Positions 44,553 to 53,294 of a DNA stretch of 64,000 bases are shown here, piece by piece. The translations under genes were made by a program, and so were the position numbers. The DNA comes from Mycolicibacterium sphagni (GTDB lineage: Bacteria; Actinomycetota; Actinomycetes; Mycobacteriales; Mycobacteriaceae). The notes below the pieces were generated by a model. That model saw only the letters and a list, made by a program, of their open reading frames with translations, searched no databases and was not told the DNA's origin. The stretch covers positions 62,001 to 126,000 of the forward strand of contig NZ_VBSB01000008.1 of assembly GCF_013337765.1 (NCBI RefSeq), in the 5' to 3' direction. Positions within the stretch are counted from its first letter, which is position 1. Each line of letters starts with the position of its first letter.

Positions 44553-44864
44553 ATGAAAGCGAATCTTTCGAAGCTCACACCAGTTCTGTTCGCAGGTGTT
44601 GCTGCCGCTGGAATCGCAGCCGCACCTATGGCCTTCGCCGACCCGGCGCCGGGTTGCTACAACCCGGACGGCACACCCTGCACTCCGTCTGCCGGCCCGC
44701 AGGGCGCGGGGGCCGAGATCCCCGGTGGACCGGGAGCCCAGGCCGGCGCTGACGGCCGCGTCTCGGCCGGAATTCCCAATGGCCCATGGGCCGTCGCCGG
44801 TCCCGGCGGCGGAGTCGCCTGTATTCCGGGTGGTCCGTGCCGGACCATCAACCTTCCGGGATAG
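44553..44864 (+). CDS. Small secreted Gly/Pro-rich protein
   Basis: 103 residues, Sec signal ending near AFADPAP, then a Gly/Pro-rich mature part with a PGCYNPDGTPCTP segment and a C-terminal CIPGGPCRTINLPG. Four cysteines in two pairs. It belongs to a common but uncharacterised group of mycobacterial exported proteins. Confidence 0.6.
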   Translation: MKANLSKLTPVLFAGVAAAGIAAAPMAFADPAPGCYNPDGTPCTPSAGPQGAGAEIPGGPGAQAGADGRVSAGIPNGPWAVAGPGGGVACIPGGPCRTINLPG

Positions 44865-44902
44865 CCGCCAAAGTCGTTGAGAAGTCGCCCGATACGGTCT
44901 GG

Positions 44903-45826
44903 TCAGGAGTCGTACGCGCGCAACAGGCTCCGCGTGCGCGCTCGACCCTCGGGCGACGGATCGAACGGCGCGGCGACGTACTCGTCGACACCGGCCGCGC
45001 GGAGCTCATCGAGCCTGCCCCGGACGGTGTCCTCGTCGCCGATGATGGCGGCGTCCTGCGGACCTGCGTAACCCTCGCGATCGAGCATCGCGCGGTAGGA
45101 CGGCAGCTGGCCGTAGATGGCGAACTGCTCAGCGGCCTGCTTACGCGCGGCATCGACGTCATCGGTGACGCTGATCGGCAGCGAAGCCGCAACCCGCACC
45201 GCCCCTTCACGTCCCGCGTCGGCGGCCGCCTGCCGCAGCGCGGGGCCGACATGCTCGGCCAGCGTCTTGGGTCCGGTCATCCACGTGCACGTGCCCGACG
45301 TGCGCTTCCCCGCGATCTTGAGCAGCTGCGGCCCCAGCGCCGCGATGTAGACCTCGGGCCGGGGCGCCCCCGCGATCATCAGCGCACCGCGGGTGGTCAC
45401 CGTCTCCCCCTCCGCGGCGGCAGGCTGCCCGGCCAGCAATGGCAACAGTCCATCGAGATACTCATTGAGCCGGCGCACCGGCTTGTCCCACGGGATGCCC
45501 CACATGCCCTCGGTGACCGCCTGATGCGTCATGCCAAGCCCGAGTATGAAGCGGCCGCCCGAGGCGAGGCTCACCGTCAGGGCCCGCTGCGCCATCAGCA
45601 TCGGATGCAGATTCTGGATCGGCACCACACCGCTGGCCACCTCGATCGTGTCGACCTCGTGCAACGCGATCGCCAGAATCGTGAGAAGGTCTGGCTCGTA
45701 AGGCAATTGGCTCATCCACACCCGTTTGAAGCCCTCATCGCGCAGCATTGCGAGATTCGCGATCGTCGCATCGATCGGCGATTCACTGCCCGATCCGCTG
45801 AGTTGCCCGAACATACTGATCTGCAT
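44903..45826 (-). CDS. LLM-class F420-dependent oxidoreductase
   Basis: 307 residues from the ATG at 45826 (MQISMFGQLSG); the frame is open five codons further. Luciferase-like TIM barrel: GFKRVWMSQLPYEPDLLTILA, VASGVVPIQNLHPMLMAQRA, GRFILGLGMTHQ and RPEVYIAALGPQLLKIAG. It matches the F420-dependent group found mainly in actinobacteria. Substrate unknown. Confidence 0.87.
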   Translation of the reverse strand: MQISMFGQLSGSGSESPIDATIANLAMLRDEGFKRVWMSQLPYEPDLLTILAIALHEVDTIEVASGVVPIQNLHPMLMAQRALTVSLASGGRFILGLGMTHQAVTEGMWGIPWDKPVRRLNEYLDGLLPLLAGQPAAAEGETVTTRGALMIAGAPRPEVYIAALGPQLLKIAGKRTSGTCTWMTGPKTLAEHVGPALRQAAADAGREGAVRVAASLPISVTDDVDAARKQAAEQFAIYGQLPSYRAMLDREGYAGPQDAAIIGDEDTVRGRLDELRAAGVDEYVAAPFDPSPEGRARTRSLLRAYDS

Positions 45827-45982
45827 GTCCCCAGCATGCATCCTGTCGTTTCATTCGTCGTGATTTTCGGCTAGCGCGCTGCTCACGGGCACTTCACAGC
45901 AGAAAGACAACATCTGACTGTTTGCTTATACCTGCTACGGTGCACGCCGCCGCCGCACGCCAGGTGCGGGCGCAGGAAGGCA

Positions 45983-46849
45983 ATGACAACGGCGATGAGC
46001 AAGGGCGACGTGAATCGGCGTCGGTTGTTGGTGCTTGCCGCGGCTGTGGTGGCAGGCGGGACCGTCACCGCTGCGGACTGGCTCTATGACGGGCAGGGAC
46101 GACCCCAAGCCCGGCCGCCGAGTCCAGCACCGCCGGCCGCTCCCCCCGTGTTGGCGGCCGCCACACCGGCGGCGTCACCGCCACCGAGACTGCTCCCTCC
46201 CCCGGACCCGCGCCACCGGGTGCGCCTGCCCGGCGGTGGTGTGCTGAGCCAACTACCCGCAAACGACAACACCATGGCCCTCACCGTCGATGACGGGGTG
46301 AACAGCGAGGTGGTGCGGCTCTATATCCGCTTCGCCCGCGATACCGGTGTTCGAATGACGTTCTTCCTCAACGGGGTCAACAAGTCCTGGACCGACAACC
46401 GTGATGAGTTGCGCCCACTGGTCGACTCGGGGCAGATCCAGCTCGGCAACCACACCTGGTCCCATCCCGACCTCACCACGGTGTCCTCGTCGACAATCCG
46501 CGCCGAACTCGTCCGCAATGACCTCTTCATGAAGGACACCTACGGTGTCGACGCCGCACCCTACTTCCGGCCGCCGTACGGCAAGTACAACTCAGCGGTT
46601 GAGGCCGTCGCGGCCGACCTCGGATACACCGTTGCCACGCTCTGGTCCGGATCGCTGGCCGACTCCACCGTCATCTCCGAGGACTACATCGTGAAGATGG
46701 CCAACCGATACTTCACTCCGCGGACGATCGTGTTGGGCCATCTCAATCACCTGCCGGTGACCCACGTCTACGGAGCGCTCGTCGAGATCATCCGCGCGCG
46801 CAACATCCGCACCGTCACCCTCAACGACGTGTTCCTGCCGCAGCGTTGA
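45983..46849 (+). CDS. Exported polysaccharide deacetylase (NodB family)
   Basis: 288 residues. N-terminal RRR plus hydrophobic stretch suggests a Tat/Sec signal, followed by a Pro/Ala-rich linker (to about residue 90). The NodB domain shows TVDDG (motif 1, base Asp), GNHTWSHPDL (metal His pair), RPPYGKYN (motif 3) and ILGHLNH (C-terminal His). Such enzymes remove acetyl groups from peptidoglycan or other wall glycans. All key residues appear intact. Confidence 0.88.
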   Translation: MTTAMSKGDVNRRRLLVLAAAVVAGGTVTAADWLYDGQGRPQARPPSPAPPAAPPVLAAATPAASPPPRLLPPPDPRHRVRLPGGGVLSQLPANDNTMALTVDDGVNSEVVRLYIRFARDTGVRMTFFLNGVNKSWTDNRDELRPLVDSGQIQLGNHTWSHPDLTTVSSSTIRAELVRNDLFMKDTYGVDAAPYFRPPYGKYNSAVEAVAADLGYTVATLWSGSLADSTVISEDYIVKMANRYFTPRTIVLGHLNHLPVTHVYGALVEIIRARNIRTVTLNDVFLPQR

Positions 46850-46853
46850 CGAA

Positions 46854-47531
46854 CTAAGGGCTGACGGTCGCCGATCCCACGATCAGCGGGTGGACGATCG
46901 CCGGCATCCCCCGCCACACCTGGTCCTCGGCCTCGACGGTGAACCCGCAGCCGCGCATCAGCTCCAACGTCGGGCGGTTGCACACACACCCGCCCGCGAA
47001 TCCGCGCCACGGCCGCAACAACGCGTCCTGGCACGCGGCCAGGAAACGCGAACTCGCCCGGACGTGCTCGAGGAACAGCAGCCGCCCGCCGGGGCGCAGG
47101 ATGCGGGCGATCTCGCGCAGCGCCCGTTCCGGGTGATCGACCGTGCACAACACGAGTGTCGACACGACGGTGTCCACCGACGCGTCGGCCAACGGCAAGC
47201 TCTCGGCGGGCGCATCGACGATCCGAGCGGCCAGGGCCCGGCGGCGCACCTTTCTGGCGAGCTTGCGACGCATGCCCGGTTCGGGCTCGGTGAGCACGAG
47301 TTCGTCGAGACCTTCGGGATAGTGCGCCACATTCAGTCCGGTCCCCGCCCCGATCTCCACCACGCGTCCATACGCGTCGGACACCAAGGCGCGCCGGCGG
47401 CGTCGCATGCCCACCAGTTCCCCCAGCCAGACGAACGGATCGTAGAGCACGGCCATCACCCGCAGCCACGCCGAATACGACGTACTCGCCTCGTGGTCGG
47501 TGCGTGATTCGCTAGCAGCGGTCTCGGTCAT
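46854..47531 (-). CDS. Class I SAM-dependent methyltransferase
   Basis: 225 residues with a Rossmann-like methyltransferase fold: VVEIGAGTGLNVAHYP (SAM loop I), LTEPEPGMRRKL (acidic loop II), DAPAESLPLADASVDTVVSTLVLCTV (motif around 120-145) and LRPGGRLLFLEHV. A hydrophobic N-terminus (MAVLYDPFVWLGELVG) suggests lipid-like substrates. Convergent with the deacetylase gene, 4 bp apart. Confidence 0.85.
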   Translation of the reverse strand: MTETAASESRTDHEASTSYSAWLRVMAVLYDPFVWLGELVGMRRRRRALVSDAYGRVVEIGAGTGLNVAHYPEGLDELVLTEPEPGMRRKLARKVRRRALAARIVDAPAESLPLADASVDTVVSTLVLCTVDHPERALREIARILRPGGRLLFLEHVRASSRFLAACQDALLRPWRGFAGGCVCNRPTLELMRGCGFTVEAEDQVWRGMPAIVHPLIVGSATVSP

Positions 47532-47606
47532 ATCAGGAACCTACGAGCCTGCGGACCACCGCGGCATCCCGCAGACCGGCCATCTTTGTGCCATGGCCCG
47601 TTCCAG

Positions 47607-48650
47607 CTATAGCAGCCCGAGCCGCGTGGCCTGGGCCACCGCGGCCGTCCGCGATGTGGCGCCGAGCTTGCGCCGGATGTTCGCGACGTGGCGGTGCACG
47701 GTGTGCGGGCTCAGTTGGAGCTGCTCGGCGATCTCGCGGTCGCCGAGACCATGTGCGACGCAGGCCAGAATTTCACGTTCGCGACGCGACAGCAGCACCG
47801 GATCGGAGGGATGCGCCGCGGTGGTGGGCTGCCGATCGAGTGCCAGTCCCTGGCGGCACGCGCGGACGACGGAATCGACGTCGCCGTGCCACGGAAAGTG
47901 TGAGTGCCCGTGCAGCGGAATGAACGTCGCGCCGGGAATCGCGGCTGCGACCTCACGCCCGAGCCGGTAGGGCACGGCACGGTCGTCGCGGCGATGCACG
48001 ACGGTCGCCGGCGTGCGCACGAGCGGAAGGTGCGCACGGATATCGAGCCGATAGACCATGTCCAGCAGCGCGGCTGCGGTCTCCGCGGTCGCCGACTCGC
48101 GCTGCAGCCGGGTGAAGCGTTCGTGTTCGGCAGCCTCGGCGCTGCCGAGGAAAATATCGCTGAGCATTCGCGCGCCGAGCCCCCAATGCGCGCGAACCGC
48201 CGCCACGATCGCGTCCGCCACGCCGGGCGCGGTGAGCACATCGCCATGGGGATACGCGCCGTACAACACCAGGTGTTCGACGCGCTCGGGGAACGCCGCG
48301 GCGAAGGCGACGGCGGTACAGCTGCCGGATGAGCCACCGATGAGCGAGACCCGATCGAGGCCGAGCTCGTCAAGCAGTGCGCAGAGTGTCGCGACTTCGC
48401 CATCGAGAGTCAGATCGGAGTCGTGCAGCTCGCGGTCCGACATCCCAACCCCGAGCCGGTCGTAGCGGATCAGCGTGTAGTTCTCTGCCACGCCCGCCCA
48501 GAATCGCCGAACGTCCGAGCTTTGCCAGTCCAATTCGAGATGGCTCACCCACCACGCGGGGGCCACCAACGGCGGGCCGTCGCCGCGCACCTCGTACGCC
48601 AGGCGCCGGGCACCGACGGGCAGGAACCGAATCTCGGACTTGTCGAGCAT
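47607..48650 (-). CDS. Alpha/beta-hydrolase fused to a LuxR-type DNA-binding domain
   Basis: 347 residues from the ATG at 48650. Residues 1-270 form an alpha/beta-hydrolase (LIRYDRLGVGMSD, nucleophile loop GGSSGSCTAV, LHGHSHFPWHGD with the His). Residues about 285-347 form a LuxR/GerE helix-turn-helix (LSRREREILACVAHGLGDREIAEQLQLSPHTVHRHVANIRRKL). This suggests a one-component regulator that senses or hydrolyses a small ligand. It follows the PdxH-like gene after 43 bp and may share its transcript. Confidence 0.85.
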   Translation of the reverse strand: MLDKSEIRFLPVGARRLAYEVRGDGPPLVAPAWWVSHLELDWQSSDVRRFWAGVAENYTLIRYDRLGVGMSDRELHDSDLTLDGEVATLCALLDELGLDRVSLIGGSSGSCTAVAFAAAFPERVEHLVLYGAYPHGDVLTAPGVADAIVAAVRAHWGLGARMLSDIFLGSAEAAEHERFTRLQRESATAETAAALLDMVYRLDIRAHLPLVRTPATVVHRRDDRAVPYRLGREVAAAIPGATFIPLHGHSHFPWHGDVDSVVRACRQGLALDRQPTTAAHPSDPVLLSRREREILACVAHGLGDREIAEQLQLSPHTVHRHVANIRRKLGATSRTAAVAQATRLGLL

Positions 48651-48693
48651 CGCCTGCGAGCGTACGACGCCCGGGCGGGTCAAGCCCGCGAAA

Positions 48694-49371
48694 CTAGGGC
48701 CAGAGCTGGGTGCGCTCCCACCCGGTGCCGACCCGGGTATAGGCCAGACGGCGGTGCCGACGATCCGGCGAGCCCTCCCAGAACTCCACTTCGGCAGGAC
48801 GCACCGCGTACGAGGTCCATTCGTGCGGAACGTAATCGGGCTCGGCACCGAGGCGGTGGTGTGCCTTGGTGATTTCGGTGTCGAGTTCTCCCATGTCGGG
48901 CATCGGCTGGCTTTGGCGCAGCGTCAACGCCATTGCCCGCGATCCCGAGGGGCGGGCGTGAAAGTCGTCGGCACTGGCCGCCGCCCCATCGCTGACGACC
49001 GTGCCGACGACACGGACTTGGCGCACCAACGCCGGCCAGTAAAAGGTCAGTGCGGCAACAGGATGGGCGGCAAGGTCGCGTCCCTTCTGGCTCACCGAGC
49101 TGACCGCGAAATGCCACCCGCGATCGTCGACCGCCTTCAGGATCAGCACCCGTGCGCGCGGCATGCCCTGTGCGTCGACGGTCGAGATCGTCATTGCGTG
49201 CGGCTCGGGCACTCCCGCATCGACTGCCGATTTCAGCCATGCCACAAACAACGAAATCGGTTCGGCGGGAGCGTGGTCGATCACGAAACCGGGGCCGGTC
49301 CCCGACAGGACCGGCAAGGCCCGTAGGTATGCACGCCCGCCGTCGCCATCAGACCACCGATCGTTGACCAC
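48694..49371 (-). CDS. Pyridoxamine/pyridoxine 5'-phosphate oxidase-like protein
   Basis: 225 residues of the PNPOx flavin-binding fold. Resembles PdxH/PhzG: PHAMTISTVDAQGMPRARVLILKAVDDRGWHFAVSS, RQVRVVGTV, and the C-terminal domain VEFWEGSPDRRHRRLAYTRV with the RxHDR-like substrate site. It could finish pyridoxal-phosphate synthesis or act on another substrate, as some relatives do. First gene of a small minus-strand unit. Confidence 0.85.
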   Translation of the reverse strand: MVNDRWSDGDGGRAYLRALPVLSGTGPGFVIDHAPAEPISLFVAWLKSAVDAGVPEPHAMTISTVDAQGMPRARVLILKAVDDRGWHFAVSSVSQKGRDLAAHPVAALTFYWPALVRQVRVVGTVVSDGAAASADDFHARPSGSRAMALTLRQSQPMPDMGELDTEITKAHHRLGAEPDYVPHEWTSYAVRPAEVEFWEGSPDRRHRRLAYTRVGTGWERTQLWP

Positions 49372-49466
49372 CGTCAGACCGTAGCCGTAACACGTGACCA
49401 GGAGGCGCCCTTCGGCAGGAAGGCGTACCGCGTGGGCTCAACGACGGGAAGAGGCGAAGGTCAAAG

Positions 49467-49489
49467 TTTGCTGACAGTCAAATAGCAAA
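49467..49489. promoter_or_regulatory. Inverted repeat, candidate operator of the purine operon
   Basis: TTTGCT and AGCAAA, 11 bases apart, upstream of the purine genes and of the divergent pdxH-like gene. The symmetric half-sites spaced by about two turns fit a GntR- or TetR-type repressor. No candidate repressor gene is adjacent. Confidence 0.4.
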
Positions 49490-49513
49490 TAGTAAACGAT
49501 TCGTGAGATAAGT

Positions 49514-49533
49514 CAAGCATGTGCCGATGCTTG
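49514..49533. repeat. 7-bp stem-loop
   Basis: CAAGCAT, six bases (GTGCCG), then ATGCTTG: a perfect 7-bp stem upstream of the purine genes. Could be an operator or an RNA hairpin in the 5' leader. It is followed by AT-rich DNA that might hold a promoter. Confidence 0.4.
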
Positions 49534-49722
49534 AGATATTTTCGAGAACATTCGGTAAACCCGTGTGCTACACAGTCAATGATTGATAGATTGCTGAGTG
49601 TCCTGGGGTGATCCGCCCGTTGCGTTGCTGATTCCCGCACTGAAGCCGCCGTCCGGTGATCGCGACCATGGTTGCGCTCATGCCAGGAATCGTTTGTCGA
49701 AGGGCGATATGGGGGTGTGCCG

Positions 49723-50079
49723 ATGGCCGGTGGCCAGAGCCGCAAAAGTCGTGTCACAACACATATCCTGGACACGGCCGTTGGTCGTCCGGCCCGTGGT
49801 GTAGCGGTGCAACTCGCAGCCCGAACACCCGACGGCTGGCAGGAAATCGGCTCCGGCGTGACCGATGACGACGGTCGCATCATGGACCTCGGCCCGAGCG
49901 ACCTGGCCCCCGGGGAGTACCGACTCGACGTCGAGGCCGGCGCGTATCACCGACACCAGCAGCTGGATGCGTTCTTCTCGCAGCTCTGCGTGGGCTTTGT
50001 CATCCGTGACACCGTCTCGCACTATCACGTGCCGTTGCTGCTGAGCCCATTCGCCGTTTCCGTCTATCGAGGGAGTTGA
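49723..50079 (+). CDS. 5-Hydroxyisourate hydrolase (HIUase)
   Basis: 118 residues from the ATG at 49723 (MAGGQSRKSRVTTHILDTAVGRPA). Transthyretin-like fold; hydrolyses 5-hydroxyisourate to OHCU in urate breakdown. The signature N-terminal THILDTAVGRPA supplies the active-site His, and the C-terminal tetrapeptide YRGS is the hallmark that separates HIUase from transthyretin. First gene of the plus-strand purine operon. A GTG at 49717 is an alternative start. Confidence 0.92.
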   Translation: MAGGQSRKSRVTTHILDTAVGRPARGVAVQLAARTPDGWQEIGSGVTDDDGRIMDLGPSDLAPGEYRLDVEAGAYHRHQQLDAFFSQLCVGFVIRDTVSHYHVPLLLSPFAVSVYRGS

Positions 50080-50081
50080 TC

Positions 50082-51014
50082 ATGCCGGCACAGCCCGACG
50101 TCTCCGCGTCAGCCGACGCCAACAAACAGTTCGTCCTGGGAAAGAACCAGTACGGCAAGGCTGGTAACCATGTCGTGCGGATAACTCGCGACACCGCGCG
50201 CCACGAGATCGAGGATCTGACGGTCATCTCGCAGCTGCATGGTGATTTCGAAACCTGCCACACAGAGGGCGACAACAGCCATTGCGTGGCAACAGATACT
50301 CAGAAGAACACCGTCTTCTCATTCGCGCGGGATGGCATCGGCTCGCCGGAGGCATTCCTGCTGCGCCTGGGCGACCACTTCACCCACGATTTCGAATGGG
50401 TGACCGGAGGGCGCTGGGGTGCCGAGCAGAGTACCTGGGAACGCATCAAGGTCGGTGGCAAGGAGCACGATCACGCGTTCGTGCAGAACAAATCTGACGT
50501 ACGCACTGCCGTGCTGCTGATCGACGAGAGCGGGCCGCATCTGGCTGCCGGCTTGAAGAACCTGACCGTGCTGAAATCAACCGGTTCGGAATTCCACGGC
50601 TTTCCGCGCGACGAGTACACCACCTTGGTGGAGACCACCGACCGGATCCTGTCCACCGACGTGGCGGCCTACTGGCGCTACAACACCACGACGCTTGACT
50701 TCAACGCTGCCTACGCCGATATCCGCAGAATCCTGCTCGAGACGTTCGCCAGTGTTCACTCTCTTGCGTTGCAGCAGACCCTGTATCAAATGGGCACCGA
50801 GGTGCTCAGCGCCCACAGTGAGGTCATCGATATCCGGCTGTCGATGCCCAACAAGCATCATTTCGTTGCTGACCTCAACCCCTTCGGCCAAGACAACCCG
50901 AACGTTGTGTTCTGGGCGGCCGATCGACCGTTCGGGCTCATCGAGGCAACAGTCAAGCGAGCCGGAGGCGACGATGACTTCGCGCGTTGGCAATCCATCC
51001 TCAATTTCTGCTGA
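50082..51014 (+). CDS. Urate oxidase (uricase)
   Basis: 310 residues from the ATG at 50082, two bases after the HIUase stop. Cofactor-free oxidation of urate to 5-hydroxyisourate. Two T-fold domains are visible: GKNQYGKAGNHVVRITRD, the SHCVATDTQKNTVF stretch with the conserved Thr, and SEFHGFPRDEYTTL; the second half has SLALQQTLYQMG and MPNKHHFVADLNPFGQDNPN. Normal length. It supplies the substrate of the upstream HIUase. Confidence 0.93.
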   Translation: MPAQPDVSASADANKQFVLGKNQYGKAGNHVVRITRDTARHEIEDLTVISQLHGDFETCHTEGDNSHCVATDTQKNTVFSFARDGIGSPEAFLLRLGDHFTHDFEWVTGGRWGAEQSTWERIKVGGKEHDHAFVQNKSDVRTAVLLIDESGPHLAAGLKNLTVLKSTGSEFHGFPRDEYTTLVETTDRILSTDVAAYWRYNTTTLDFNAAYADIRRILLETFASVHSLALQQTLYQMGTEVLSAHSEVIDIRLSMPNKHHFVADLNPFGQDNPNVVFWAADRPFGLIEATVKRAGGDDDFARWQSILNFC

Positions 51015-51018
51015 TCCC

Positions 51019-51429
51019 ATGACAAACCAAGAAGTCGACGCCATTCGTCATGTGATCTGTGACAGCTTGACCCTGCCCTTACCGATCTACTCGCACGCCA
51101 CCGTGCACAACGGAATCGTCTACGTCTCGTGCATACAGGGTTTGATCCCCGGCACTCTGACGTTCCCCTCGTCAGTGTCGGACGAGGCCCGACAGGTGTT
51201 CGACAACGTACGGGTGGTTCTCGAGCAGTCGGGCTCCAGCCTGGGTCGCGTCCTCAAGATGACGATCCTCATGACCGACATGAACGAGTTCAGCCAGATC
51301 AACGAGGTTGTCAACGAATACTTCCCCGAGAACCCGCCGGCCCGGGCCTCGATCGCGGTGTCGGAGCTGCCCAAAGGAGCCCGCGTAGTTGTCGAATTGA
51401 TCGCCGCCGCAAATGCGCGAGTCGATTGA
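51019..51429 (+). CDS. RidA-family (YjgF) protein
   Basis: 136 residues from the ATG at 51019, 4 bp after the uricase stop; the longer open frame overlaps uricase and is rejected. RidA fold: YSHATVHNGIVYVSCIQGLIPG, then VFDNVRVVLEQSGSSLGRVLKMTILMTDMNEF and PPARASIAVSELPKGARVVVELIAAA. RidA proteins hydrolyse reactive enamines/imines; several Rid subfamilies occur in purine and pyrimidine operons. It has Arg in the PARAS position, needed for activity. Confidence 0.9.
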   Translation: MTNQEVDAIRHVICDSLTLPLPIYSHATVHNGIVYVSCIQGLIPGTLTFPSSVSDEARQVFDNVRVVLEQSGSSLGRVLKMTILMTDMNEFSQINEVVNEYFPENPPARASIAVSELPKGARVVVELIAAANARVD

Positions 51430-51484
51430 CCTGCCTCATGAGATCGTCTCGCGCAACGTGCATTAGCGAAACGGGGGGAAATTG

Positions 51485-52444
51485 ATGCCAGCCACTGCGG
51501 ATGGCACTGCGACGCTGATCCAAGGTCAGGCGGCGCTCGCAGGCAAGGACAGTGAATTCGCCGAGTGGCAGGAAAACCTGCATGCCGCCGCTTCGCGTTA
51601 TCCGGGCTATCTCGGCTCCGAGATCCAGCGACCGACCTCCGACGAACCCGAGTGGGTGGGTGTTTACCAGTTCGATTCCGCGGAGCACCTTCACAATTGG
51701 CTCAACAGTGCGACGCGTCAGGACTATCTCAACCGTGGCGCGGGTCTTGTCGATGGACTTGGTACCCAGCAGATCATTGTCCGCGACGAAAAGGTCGACG
51801 ATGCACTGGTAACGGTCATCGTGAGTCATGCGGTGCCGCACGAGAAGGTTGACGATTTCCTGGCCTGGCAGGACGAGATGATCCAGGCCGAGAGTAAGTA
51901 TCCGGGCTTTTGTGGCTCGGAGATCATCCGACCGATCGAAGGCGTACAGGACGACTGGATCGTCTGCTACCGATTCAAAAACGCCGAAAGCCTCGATGCG
52001 TGGTTGACTTCCGATGACCGCGAAAGGTTGCTCAACAGACCTGACTTCGGTGATTTTCACCTGCACCGAATTGAACATCCGTTCGGTAGCTGGTTCAGCT
52101 ACGGAAGCAACGACACGGTGCCATCAAAATTCAAGACCTCGATGGCTGTGCTGTTCGGGCTATATCCGACGGCGGTGATCATAGGCGTGCTGAGCCGTCA
52201 GATGCACTTCAAGTTCTGGCTCGACATGTTGGTGTGCTGCGCGGCGGGCAGTTTCGCGATGACGTATATCTCGATGCCCCACTTCGCCAATCGGATCCTG
52301 GACTGGTGGCTGAACCCTGCCGAGGACACCCGCCGATTCAGCAGGGAGGTGCTCGGGGTTCTCCTCGTCGTGGCCGTCACCGCAGTCGCGGCGCTGGTGA
52401 CCTACCTGTGCACGGTCAGAATTTGGACCCTGCCACCGCCATGA
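51485..52444 (+). CDS. Two-ABM-domain membrane protein of the purine operon
   Basis: 319 residues from the ATG at 51485. Two ABM-type (ferredoxin-like antibiotic biosynthesis monooxygenase) domains lie in tandem: about 10-100 (ATLIQGQAALAGKDSEFAEWQ...) and 106-200 (VTVIVSHAVPHEKVDDFLAWQ...), each with a YPGxxGSEI motif. Three membrane helices follow (about 220-240, 247-268 and 293-315). ABM domains occur in cofactor-free oxygenases and dimerising proteins; fusion to membrane helices inside a urate operon is unusual. Possible roles are processing of unstable urate products or membrane docking of the enzymes, both speculative. Confidence 0.75.
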   Translation: MPATADGTATLIQGQAALAGKDSEFAEWQENLHAAASRYPGYLGSEIQRPTSDEPEWVGVYQFDSAEHLHNWLNSATRQDYLNRGAGLVDGLGTQQIIVRDEKVDDALVTVIVSHAVPHEKVDDFLAWQDEMIQAESKYPGFCGSEIIRPIEGVQDDWIVCYRFKNAESLDAWLTSDDRERLLNRPDFGDFHLHRIEHPFGSWFSYGSNDTVPSKFKTSMAVLFGLYPTAVIIGVLSRQMHFKFWLDMLVCCAAGSFAMTYISMPHFANRILDWWLNPAEDTRRFSREVLGVLLVVAVTAVAALVTYLCTVRIWTLPPP

Positions 52445-52469
52445 CCTCATCCCGGACCGGAGCGCGCCG

Positions 52470-53294
52470 ATGGACTTGAACAGCGTCGAAGAAGTGGTCG
52501 TCGTTCACGGCCGAAACGATCTGCCCCACTGGCGAATCGGAGACGCGGTGATCGCCGGTGGCACCTGGTTGCTGTCTGAGGCGCAGGACGACTTGCGGCG
52601 CCTTATCGATATCACTGAGCTGGGATGGGAGCCGGCAACGGTGGCCACCGACGGCCTCGAGCTGGCAGCCACGTGCACCGTTGAGCAGCTATGCGAGGTT
52701 GCCCGGCAATTGCCCGCAGACTGGACCGCGGCAACTCTGCTGGAACATTGTGCAGGGGCGTTCCTGGCCTCGTTCAAGATTTGGAAGACCGCGACCGTTG
52801 GCGGCAACATCTGCCTGTCTTTCCCCGCGGGACCAATGATTTCGCTGGCTTCCGCGCTCGACGCCACGTTGGTGATCTGGCGTCCCGACGGCAGTGACTA
52901 CACCGCCAGCGTCACTGACTTCGTCACCGGCGTTGCGACCAACGTGCTCGCCCCCGGCGAGATCCTGCGATCGGTGTGGATGCCGGCCACTGCCATGCGG
53001 GCCCGCTTGGCCCATCGCAGAATCGCGCTCGCGCCACTGGGGCGTACCGGTGCACTGTTGATCGGACGGTTGGATCGAGCGGCCGACGGCGGCATGTTCA
53101 CTCTCACCGTCACCGGGGCCACCACCCGGCCGCACGTTGTGCGGTTTCCCGGCCTGCCAGAACGGGCCCAGCTCGCTGACGCACTGGCCGCGATACCCGA
53201 TCAGGACTGGCACACCGACGCTCACGGCGGCGCGGATTGGCGCGCCGCGGTGTCTGGCGTGCTGGCTCATGAGATTTGCGAGGAGCTCCAATGA
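52470..53294 (+). CDS. Xanthine dehydrogenase-type FAD-binding subunit
   Basis: 274 residues of the FAD-binding domain found in molybdenum hydroxylases: VIAGGTWLLSE, ATVGGNICLSFPAGPMISLASALDA (the flavin-binding TIGGN-like stretch). Passes electrons from the FeS centres to NAD or another acceptor. Overlaps the next gene by 4 bp (ATGA). Length fits the separate FAD subunit of three-part dehydrogenases. Confidence 0.9.
   Translation: MDLNSVEEVVVVHGRNDLPHWRIGDAVIAGGTWLLSEAQDDLRRLIDITELGWEPATVATDGLELAATCTVEQLCEVARQLPADWTAATLLEHCAGAFLASFKIWKTATVGGNICLSFPAGPMISLASALDATLVIWRPDGSDYTASVTDFVTGVATNVLAPGEILRSVWMPATAMRARLAHRRIALAPLGRTGALLIGRLDRAADGGMFTLTVTGATTRPHVVRFPGLPERAQLADALAAIPDQDWHTDAHGGADWRAAVSGVLAHEICEELQ

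Larger units (their letters stand above)
49372..49722. other. AT-richer promoter region before the purine operon
   Basis: About 350 bp, clearly more AT-rich than its surroundings, between divergent units. Holds the inverted repeats listed separately (49467-49489 and 49514-49533) and no gene. Confidence 0.5.
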
